NCBI GenBank assembly: GCA_028705785.1
Contig: JAQWCT010000171.1
Span: 1-5,686 of the forward strand
Length of the DNA: 5,686 nucleotides
Source of the DNA: Sulfurospirillaceae bacterium
GTDB lineage: Bacteria > Campylobacterota > Campylobacteria > Campylobacterales > Sulfurospirillaceae
Reading direction: 5' to 3'
A model generated the notes under the pieces. The model was not told the origin of the DNA. It made no database searches and was given only the letters and a program-made list of their open reading frames with translations. A program made the position numbers and the translations under genes. Below are positions 1-4,676 of this stretch, piece by piece (position 1 is the first letter of the stretch; the number at the start of each line of letters is the position of its first letter).

Positions 1-7
1 CTCCAAA

Positions 8-511
8 ATGTCACAACAAGTGCGTTTTTCAGTGTTGCATGAACTCTTGGGTGATGATATTTTGACCTCTAAACTCATCGATGCGGGGTGTGGGTTTGGG
101 GATTTTTATCTTTTTTTACAACAAAAAGGGTGTTTGCCTCGCAAATATATCGGCTATGATATGGTCGATGAGATGTTATTTGTGGCAAAGAAGCGGACTA
201 AACAAGTATTTTATAAGTGCGATATTTTAAGCCAGCCGTTGGAAAGTGCAGATTTTTATGTGGCAAGTGGCTCGATGAATATCTTGAGTCGTTTCGAGAC
301 ATTTTTGTTTATCCGCCGTTGTTTTGAAGCCTCCACCAAAGGATTTATCTTTAATCTTCTCAAAGGCGAAGATGAAGAGGGGAATTTTAACTATTTTTTA
401 CCGCATGAAATCGAGGCATATGTGGCAGATTTTGGATGTGAAGTGATAGTGAGAGAAGATTATATGGACGGTGATTTTACGGTATTTTTAAAAAAGGAAA
501 AGCAATGTTAG
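8..511 (+). CDS. Class I SAM-dependent methyltransferase, probably 5'-truncated by window
   Basis: This is a small Rossmann-fold methyltransferase of unknown substrate, predicted to be cytosolic. Numbering from the first visible ATG, the SAM-binding motif I is IDAGCGFGDF (residues 24-33). The acidic residue that would hold the SAM ribose is D51 in GYDMVDEML, the CDIL stretch (71-74) fits motif II/III, and ADFYVASGSMN (81-91) fits the motif IV strand. The C-terminus GDFTVFLKK looks like the last beta strand of the fold. Only about 23 residues precede motif I, and the frame stays open to the window edge with no visible ribosome site. The true start therefore probably lies upstream; related proteins usually carry another 30 or so residues before the RF..L segment seen here at residues 6-10. 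The stop overlaps the next gene by 7 nt, so it is probably the first visible member of a three-gene unit. The fold is clear but the substrate cannot be named. Confidence 0.8.
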   Translation: MSQQVRFSVLHELLGDDILTSKLIDAGCGFGDFYLFLQQKGCLPRKYIGYDMVDEMLFVAKKRTKQVFYKCDILSQPLESADFYVASGSMNILSRFETFLFIRRCFEASTKGFIFNLLKGEDEEGNFNYFLPHEIEAYVADFGCEVIVREDYMDGDFTVFLKKEKQC

Positions 512-1290
512 TAAGAATGATTTTTTCGCTAGTTGGGTTTTATTTTATGGCGATGGGGTATATCTATTTTACTCAAGATGAACAGGTTTTTAATCAAAGG
601 GCAATTGAAAAGCAAGTCAAAGTGAGTGGTGAAAATATAGAAAATATTGCTTTACATGTAAAGGATAATGTAGATTTAGAGGGTGTTTACCGCAAAGCCA
701 ACGAGGAGAATGCACCTTTGATTATTTATTTTGGTGGCAATGCTGATGATGCAACGCAATTTGTCTTACATGTAAAGAAACTTCAGCCTTTTGACATCGT
801 GACTTTTAACTATCGTGGCTTTGTGGGAAGTACGGGTGAGCCGAGTGAAAAAGCTCTTTTTGAAGATGCTTTGAAGATTTATGATACTTATGCGAAGACA
901 CAAAAAGTGTATGTCGTCGGGCGAAGTTTAGGCAGTGGCGTGGCAAGTTTTCTAGCATCCAAAAGAGCAGTTGATGGACTCATCCTTATCACCCCGTATG
1001 ATTCGATTGCTTCGATGGGCAAGGAAAAATATCCTATGTTTCCGATAGATGAATTACTCAAAAACAAATTTGAGACGGTTAAGTACATTGGCTCCATTAA
1101 GGCAAAAATTGCTGTCATTGAAGTAGAAAACGACATGACCATCCCCAAATATCACCTTGACAGGCTACTCGAAAAAATGCCCAATAAACCTTTACATGTA
1201 AAGCTTGAAAACACAACGCATGGTAAGGTTTTGGAACATCCTGATTTTGAAAAAACCATGCAAACCTTACTAGGAAAGCCCAGTGAATAA
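505..1290 (+). CDS. Membrane-anchored alpha/beta hydrolase (Bem46/ABHD13-like)
   Basis: A 261-residue serine hydrolase with an N-terminal hydrophobic segment (about residues 5-22) that should act as an uncleaved membrane anchor. The rest is an alpha/beta-hydrolase domain. The likely oxyanion strand is LIIYFGGNA (72-80), followed by FNYRGFVGSTGEPS (101-114). The nucleophile elbow is GRSLG with Ser141. The acid is probably Asp210 in VENDMTIP and the base His239 in TTHGK, so the triad appears complete. This order matches the Bem46/ABHD13/YfhR-like group; the substrate (an ester, thioester or amide) is unknown. The start at 505 is preceded by AAGGA at 494-498, 6 nt away, and overlaps the upstream stop by 7 nt; ATG 517 is a weaker alternative. 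The gene contains three copies of a TTACATGTAA palindrome, each encoding LHVK (residues 50-53, 88-91 and 230-233). That is very unlikely by chance and is treated separately. Confidence 0.85.
   Translation: MLVRMIFSLVGFYFMAMGYIYFTQDEQVFNQRAIEKQVKVSGENIENIALHVKDNVDLEGVYRKANEENAPLIIYFGGNADDATQFVLHVKKLQPFDIVTFNYRGFVGSTGEPSEKALFEDALKIYDTYAKTQKVYVVGRSLGSGVASFLASKRAVDGLILITPYDSIASMGKEKYPMFPIDELLKNKFETVKYIGSIKAKIAVIEVENDMTIPKYHLDRLLEKMPNKPLHVKLENTTHGKVLEHPDFEKTMQTLLGKPSE
650..663. repeat. CTTTACATGTAAAG palindrome, copy 1
   Basis: A perfect 14-bp palindrome inside the hydrolase gene, encoding LHVK at residues 50-53 (TTA CAT GTA AAG). It is identical to copy 3. Confidence 0.85.
766..777. repeat. TTACATGTAA palindrome, copy 2
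   Basis: TTACATGTAAAG holds the 10-bp palindromic core, and 12 of 14 positions match the full word (the two leftmost bases differ). It encodes LHVK at residues 88-91 of the hydrolase with exactly the same codons as copies 1 and 3. Confidence 0.8.
1190..1203. repeat. CTTTACATGTAAAG palindrome, copy 3
   Basis: A perfect 14-bp palindrome identical to copy 1. It encodes LHVK at residues 230-233 of the hydrolase, just before the catalytic histidine. Confidence 0.85.
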
Positions 1291-2455
1291 ACTCTACATC
1301 AAACACTCCATTGTCCCAAAACTAAGACGCTTTAGCCCTTGGATTTACGCCAATGAGATAGACTCACCCAAAGAGGAGTTTGGAAGTGGCGAGTTAGTAG
1401 CCGTTTTTTCCAAAACCGATGGTTTTTTAGGAACAGCCTATGTCAATCCCAAATGCACCATCTTTGGGCGTATCTTAACTTTTGGAAAAGAATCCATCGA
1501 TAGAGCCTTTTTCGCCAAACGCATCCAAAAAGCTATCAGTAAGCGTGCTAGACTTTTAGCCAAAACCAATTCTGTAAGGCTCATCCACTCTGAAGCAGAC
1601 TTTTTGCCAGGACTCATCGTCGATAAGTACGGCGATACACTCTCCATCCAAATCAATACAGCAGGTATGGAGGCGTTTCGTGAAGAGATCCTTTTTATAC
1701 TAAAGCAAGAATTAAATCCATCATGGATTATCGAAAAATCCGATGAAAACTCACGCACCATTGAGGGTTTAGAGCTTAAAAATGGCACGATTTTTGGAGA
1801 GCCAAAAGCACAATTTGAGATAGAAGAGGGCACGATAAAGTTCGTCATCGACATACAAGAGAGCCAAAAAACAGGCTTCTACCTAGACCAAAGACGCAAC
1901 CGAGCCATCTGTGCGAGCTACATCAAACAAGGTGATAAGGTGCTCGATTTGTGTTGTAATGCAGGTGGATTTGGTATCTATGCTTTGGCAAATCAAGCTA
2001 AATCATGCGTATTTGTGGACATCTCAGAGCACGCGATAGAACAAACCAAAACCAACCTCAAAGCCAATAACTTTGCCAACTACGAAGCCTACGCACAAGA
2101 TGTGTTCGCGTTTATGAAAGAGAAAAAATACAAAGACTCCTTCGATATGGTCATCGTCGACCCACCCTCATTTGCCAAAACCAAAGAGCAATCCTATGGT
2201 GCGAAAAAAGGCTTCAAACAACTCTTACTTGAAGCAACAAGAGCGCTAAAAGATGGGGGTTTGGTAGCGATATTTTCCTGCTCATTTCACATCGCCAAAA
2301 AAGAATTATTGGAACTTGCTATGGAAGTTTCCCACGACCTCAAAGTACAGTTAGTTTTAGAAGAAGAGATGATGCAAGATAGCGACCATCCGTGTTTGAT
2401 TAACGCAAACGCTTCATTTTATTTGAACGGGTTGTTGTTTAGGGTGGAGAAGTAG
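1283..2455 (+). CDS. rlmI: 23S rRNA (cytosine-C5) methyltransferase, RlmI family
   Basis: A 390-residue protein, close to the 396 of E. coli RlmI, which methylates C1962 of 23S rRNA to m5C using SAM. An N-terminal PUA RNA-binding domain spans about residues 1-75, starting LYIKHSIVPKLRRFSPWIYANEI. A central EEHEH-type domain (about 75-195) follows, then the family signature KTGFYLDQRRNR (196-207). The Rossmann methyltransferase domain has motif I LDLCCNAGGF (221-230), an acidic ribose contact in VFVDIS (243-248), motif IV DPPSF (293-297) and motif VI SCSFH, with Cys333 the probable catalytic nucleophile. The start codon is GTG at 1283, supported by AGGA at 1272-1275 (7 nt spacing) and by the PUA domain beginning at once. 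It overlaps the hydrolase stop by 8 nt, indicating translational coupling. The family is secure; the exact target base is inferred from the family, and paralogous RlmI-like enzymes exist. Confidence 0.9.
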   Translation: MNKLYIKHSIVPKLRRFSPWIYANEIDSPKEEFGSGELVAVFSKTDGFLGTAYVNPKCTIFGRILTFGKESIDRAFFAKRIQKAISKRARLLAKTNSVRLIHSEADFLPGLIVDKYGDTLSIQINTAGMEAFREEILFILKQELNPSWIIEKSDENSRTIEGLELKNGTIFGEPKAQFEIEEGTIKFVIDIQESQKTGFYLDQRRNRAICASYIKQGDKVLDLCCNAGGFGIYALANQAKSCVFVDISEHAIEQTKTNLKANNFANYEAYAQDVFAFMKEKKYKDSFDMVIVDPPSFAKTKEQSYGAKKGFKQLLLEATRALKDGGLVAIFSCSFHIAKKELLELAMEVSHDLKVQLVLEEEMMQDSDHPCLINANASFYLNGLLFRVEK

Positions 2456-2470
2456 CGTTTAGGCTACTTC
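2449..2470. terminator. Hairpin across convergent stop codons, possible bidirectional terminator
   Basis: GAAGTAGC (2449-2456) and GCTACTTC (2463-2470) form a perfect 8-bp stem with a 6-nt GTTTAG loop. The TAG stop of rlmI lies in the left arm, and the TAA stop of the converging minus-strand gene lies across the loop (2459-2461). Neither side has a proper U-tract: AAAATT follows on plus and TCTCCACCC on minus. It is therefore not a textbook intrinsic terminator. It may still end or protect both convergent transcripts, being the only strong inverted repeat at the junction. Confidence 0.4.
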
Positions 2471-2914
2471 AAAATTCCCTCTATCAATAAAGCCCAAAAA
2501 CTCGTTTTTAAATTTTGCTCTATTTTCAGGCTTTTGTATCCATTCGCTATGCATATTGTATTCTGCTTCAATGATGGGGAACCATGTGATTTTGAGGGCG
2601 CTATCTAACATACATCTGTCGTAAATGGCTTCTAAAAAATTCCATACGATAAAAGCAAAAATGGTGTATTGAACCTCTTCTTCTTCGCTTCGGATGATGT
2701 CTTTTCTCACTAGATGCGGTTTATTGAGGGCTTCTTTGAGAATTTCGAAGTACATTTTGTCGATTTCGCCGTAGTGGACGATTTGCATGGTTTTTTGATA
2801 GCTTTTCATCGAATAAAGCAGTGCAAAAACCGCCATCATCGTAGCGATAACGCCCATAATCGAGCTTATGGCTGTCCACATTGTGGTGTACTCTTCGTTA
2901 AAAAAAATCTCCAT
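2459..2914 (-). CDS. Hypothetical protein with one N-terminal transmembrane segment
   Basis: I do not recognise a named family for this 151-residue protein. A short N-terminus (MEIFFNEEYTTMW) leads into one hydrophobic helix, about residues 15-36. A mostly helical soluble part follows, rich in charged and aromatic residues: YGEIDKMYFEILKEAL (48-63), an acidic run EEEE (77-80), then FIVWNFLEAIYDR (88-100) and HSEWIQKPENRAKF (122-135). Small bacterial membrane proteins with a single helix followed by a W-N-F/L-E-type helix are common and uncharacterised. The start is supported by AGGA (complement of 2920-2923) 5 nt upstream. The gene begins 9 nt after the stop of the acetyltransferase gene, so it is probably the last gene of the dcd operon. 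Codons 3-5 contain a run of eight T. Nothing here shows a function. Confidence 0.75.
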   Translation of the reverse strand: MEIFFNEEYTTMWTAISSIMGVIATMMAVFALLYSMKSYQKTMQIVHYGEIDKMYFEILKEALNKPHLVRKDIIRSEEEEVQYTIFAFIVWNFLEAIYDRCMLDSALKITWFPIIEAEYNMHSEWIQKPENRAKFKNEFLGFIDRGNFEVA

Positions 2915-2923
2915 AATTTTCCT

Positions 2924-3559
2924 TTAGATAAGATGGATAGTAGGCTTTACATGTAAAAGCATTTGTGCGATGCGTTCATCTTCTTTCTCACAATCATAAA
3001 CAAGCGTATAAATGCTCTCTAGCCATATTTGAAGCGTTTCTTTGGGAATACTTTTTAGGCTAGGATGATACACCAAAAGCTCCATAGATGGAGGCGTTTG
3101 TGTACTTTTTAGTCCTAGTATATAGTCAAATGGGTCTAGTTTTAAACAGCCAATTTTGCGATAAAATTGCTCTCTTTTTGCTCTTATCTCTGCATCTTGT
3201 GAGTCTACTTCTGGAGAGTCAATTTCGATAAGAAGCGGTTTTTGCCCGTGTGTTTGGTAGAGGGTTTGGATACTTTGGGTTAAAAGTATTGAGCCAATGC
3301 CTTTTCCTCTTATTTCTTGGTGTGTTGCCATATATTCTAAGAGGTAAAAGTCCAAATGAAGTGGGTGAAAGATGATGCAAAAGCCAACACATTGCATCGT
3401 TTCATAGGTGACGAAAATGGTGTAATGGTTTGATGTGAGCATCGCCAAAAGTGCTTCTTTGGATTTTTGTTCACTGAGTGGAAAAGAGAGGGAGTAGATG
3501 GCGTAAAAAGCCTCAAATCCCTCTTTATCGTGTTTTTGTAGTGCGTAGATGGTTGGCAT
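2924..3559 (-). CDS. GNAT-family N-acetyltransferase
   Basis: A 211-residue protein with a GNAT fold in its first 150 residues. The acetyl-CoA pyrophosphate loop (motif A) is EIRGKGIGSILL (82-93), matching the R/Q-x-x-G-x-G/A signature. It is preceded by the strand FYLLEYMATH (71-80) and a hydrophobic strand VGFCIIFHPL (58-67). The segment REQFYRKIGCLKLD (129-142) resembles the usual motif B helix-turn near the C-terminus of the fold. About 60 further residues form an extension of unknown role. The acceptor substrate is unknown. The gene starts 8 nt after the dcd stop and has no clear Shine-Dalgarno sequence (its leader is AT-only repeats of TTTTAAAA), so translation may depend on coupling to dcd. 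Near the C-terminus, residues 202-205 are LHVK, encoded by the same TTTACATGTAAA palindrome found three times in the hydrolase gene. Confidence 0.8.
   Translation of the reverse strand: MPTIYALQKHDKEGFEAFYAIYSLSFPLSEQKSKEALLAMLTSNHYTIFVTYETMQCVGFCIIFHPLHLDFYLLEYMATHQEIRGKGIGSILLTQSIQTLYQTHGQKPLLIEIDSPEVDSQDAEIRAKREQFYRKIGCLKLDPFDYILGLKSTQTPPSMELLVYHPSLKSIPKETLQIWLESIYTLVYDCEKEDERIAQMLLHVKPTIHLI
2945..2958. repeat. TTTACATGTAAA palindrome, copy 4
   Basis: A perfect 12-bp palindrome (2946-2957) with 13 of 14 matches to the full word. It lies near the 3' end of the minus-strand GNAT gene, about 20 bases before its stop, and again encodes LHVK (residues 202-205). The gene is unrelated to the hydrolase and on the opposite strand, so the DNA word and not the peptide is what recurs. 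Confidence 0.85.
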
Positions 3560-3567
3560 TTTAAAAG

Positions 3568-4128
3568 TTATTTTAAAATTCTAGGAAGCGTGATACCTGT
3601 TTGACCTTGGTATTTGCCTTTTTTATCTTTATAAGTGGTTTCACAGTCCGTATCGCCTTCTAAAAAGAGGACTTGAGCGATGCCTTCATTAGCGTAAATC
3701 TTAGCCGGAAGTGGCGTGGTATTGGAGATTTCGATAGTGATGTGCCCTTCAAACTCTGGCTCAAATGGTGTGACATTGACGATGATGCCACATCTTGCAT
3801 AGGTACTTTTACCTAAACAAATAGCGAGTACATTTTTAGGAATTCTAAAATACTCAACGGTTCGCGCTAGTGCAAAAGAGTTAGGTGGCACGATACAAAT
3901 ATCGCCTTCAAAATCGACAACATTTTTATCGTCAAAATTCTTAGGGTCAACAACAGTTGAGTTGACATTGGTAAAAATTTTAAACTCTCTTCCCACGCGG
4001 ATATCGTATCCGTAGCTACTTACACCATAACTGACAACATCAGTGCCTACTTGTTCCTCGCAAAATGGTTCTATCATTTTATCGTTCAGTGATTTTTCTC
4101 GTATCCAACTATCTGCTTTTAATCCCAT
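3568..4128 (-). CDS. dcd: dCTP deaminase
   Basis: Deaminates dCTP to dUTP and ammonia in the cytosol, supplying dUTP that dUTPase converts to dUMP for thymidylate synthesis. The 186-residue product matches the usual length (about 186-193). Visible features are the N-terminal MGLKADSWIREK and SYGYDIRVG (38-46). The conserved substrate-binding and catalytic stretch GKSTYARCG (106-114) has Ser108 and Arg112. ITIEISN (130-136) has Glu133 as the probable catalytic base (E. coli Glu138). The C-terminal lid YQGQTGITLP (173-182) closes over the nucleotide. A longer in-frame start at 4176 was rejected: the 4128 ATG has AAGGA 5 nt upstream, matches the family N-terminus and lies downstream of the predicted promoter. 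Arrangement divergent from accBC is, as I recall, shared with Campylobacter. Bifunctional dCTP deaminase/dUTPase forms exist, but none is suggested here. Confidence 0.95.
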   Translation of the reverse strand: MGLKADSWIREKSLNDKMIEPFCEEQVGTDVVSYGVSSYGYDIRVGREFKIFTNVNSTVVDPKNFDDKNVVDFEGDICIVPPNSFALARTVEYFRIPKNVLAICLGKSTYARCGIIVNVTPFEPEFEGHITIEISNTTPLPAKIYANEGIAQVLFLEGDTDCETTYKDKKGKYQGQTGITLPRILK

Positions 4129-4133
4129 GATTA

Positions 4134-4138
4134 TCCTT
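4134..4138 (-). promoter_or_regulatory. Ribosome binding site deciding the dcd start
   Basis: The minus strand reads AAGGA here, 5 nt before the ATG at 4128. It supports the 186-residue Dcd over the 202-residue reading starting at 4176, whose extra residues (MCYNIIVNIYGHLRII) resemble translated leader. Confidence 0.75.
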
Positions 4139-4160
4139 AAGTGACCGTATATATTAACTA

Positions 4161-4169
4161 TGATATTAT
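4161..4169 (+). promoter_or_regulatory. Extended -10 promoter for accBC
   Basis: TG-A-TATTAT forms an extended -10 with one mismatch to TATAAT. The predicted start is near 4176, giving a leader of about 30 nt before the accB ATG at 4206. The element overlaps the minus-strand dcd -10 by 5 bases, so RNA polymerase should be unable to occupy both at once. No other convincing -10 lies between the two genes on this strand. Confidence 0.5.
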
Positions 4170-4172
4170 AAC
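4165..4172 (-). promoter_or_regulatory. Extended -10 promoter for the dcd operon
   Basis: Read on the minus strand this is TG-T-TATAAT, a perfect -10 hexamer (complement of 4165-4170) with the extended TGn. Transcription would start near 4158, leaving a leader of about 30 nt before the dcd ATG. A TTGACA lies upstream (4184-4189) but only 13 nt away, too close for a classical -35. Campylobacterota housekeeping promoters generally lack a conserved -35, so the -10 alone is the main evidence. Confidence 0.6.
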
Positions 4173-4205
4173 ACACTTTATTCTGTCAAACATTAGGAGA
4201 ATTCA

Positions 4206-4676
4206 ATGGATAAAAATGAAATTAGAGAGCTTATGCGTTTTTTTGACAAAAGCGAAATTACAAAATTAAAAATCAAAGAAGGTGACTTTACGATCGAGTT
4301 GCAAAAGGGATTCGAAAGTGGCGTAACTTACGCAAGCGCACCTGTTATATCTGCTCCTGTTGCGCAACACGCAGCGCCTGCTGTGCAAGCACCAAGCGTA
4401 GCTTCATCAACAGAAATTGCTGCTGCTCCACAAGCTGGAACAAGTATTAAATCACCCATGGTAGGTACTTTTTATAAAGCATCTTCTCCTGGATCAGAGC
4501 CATTTGCAAAAATTGGTTCAGTCATTAAAAAAGGTCAACCTATCGCTATCATCGAAGCGATGAAAATCATGAACGAAATCGAAGCTGAGTTTGATTGTCG
4601 CATTATCGAAATTTTGGCAGAAGATGGTCAGCCAGTAGAATACGATATGCCACTTTATGCGGTGGAGAAACTTTAA
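4206..4676 (+). CDS. accB: Biotin carboxyl carrier protein of acetyl-CoA carboxylase
   Basis: A 156-residue BCCP, the same length as E. coli AccB. It carries biotin between the biotin carboxylase (AccC) and the carboxyltransferase (AccAD) in the first committed step of fatty acid synthesis, in the cytosol. The N-terminal region (1-35, MDKNEIRELMRFFDKSEITKL) is the AccB-specific helical part. A flexible Ala/Pro/Val-rich linker runs from about 44 to 78. The biotinyl/lipoyl domain follows from SPMVGTFY (83-90). The biotin attachment site is EAMKIMNE with Lys120 (E. coli Lys122), to be modified by BirA-type ligase. AGGAG at 4195-4199, 5 nt before the ATG, fixes the start. The stop overlaps the accC start in TAATG, so the two proteins are probably made in a coupled way, as in other bacterial accBC operons. 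Confidence 0.97.
   Translation: MDKNEIRELMRFFDKSEITKLKIKEGDFTIELQKGFESGVTYASAPVISAPVAQHAAPAVQAPSVASSTEIAAAPQAGTSIKSPMVGTFYKASSPGSEPFAKIGSVIKKGQPIAIIEAMKIMNEIEAEFDCRIIEILAEDGQPVEYDMPLYAVEKL

Noticed and set aside
1438..1854. Minus-strand 138-codon open frame inside rlmI
   Set aside because: A shadow of a well-conserved enzyme gene; no ribosome site and no recognisable domain.
2714..2956. Plus-strand 80-codon open frame opposite the small membrane protein gene
   Set aside because: It lies antisense to a gene with a better start and ribosome site, shows no domain, and its end LYM is just the third reading phase of the palindrome.
2459..4128. A toxin-antitoxin or defence cassette made of the GNAT and the small membrane protein
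   Set aside because: The GNAT is long, lacks a partner DNA-binding antitoxin, and sits in an operon with housekeeping dcd; nothing in the membrane protein resembles an effector or antitoxin.
4129..4176. Longer dcd start adding 16 residues (MCYNIIVNIYGHLRII)
   Set aside because: It has no ribosome site, would start upstream of the predicted transcription start, and does not match the Dcd N-terminus, which begins MGLKADSWI.
4184..4189. TTGACA on the minus strand as a -35 box for dcd
   Set aside because: Spacing to TATAAT is only 13 bases, too short for a sigma70-type pair, and Campylobacterota promoters seldom use a -35.
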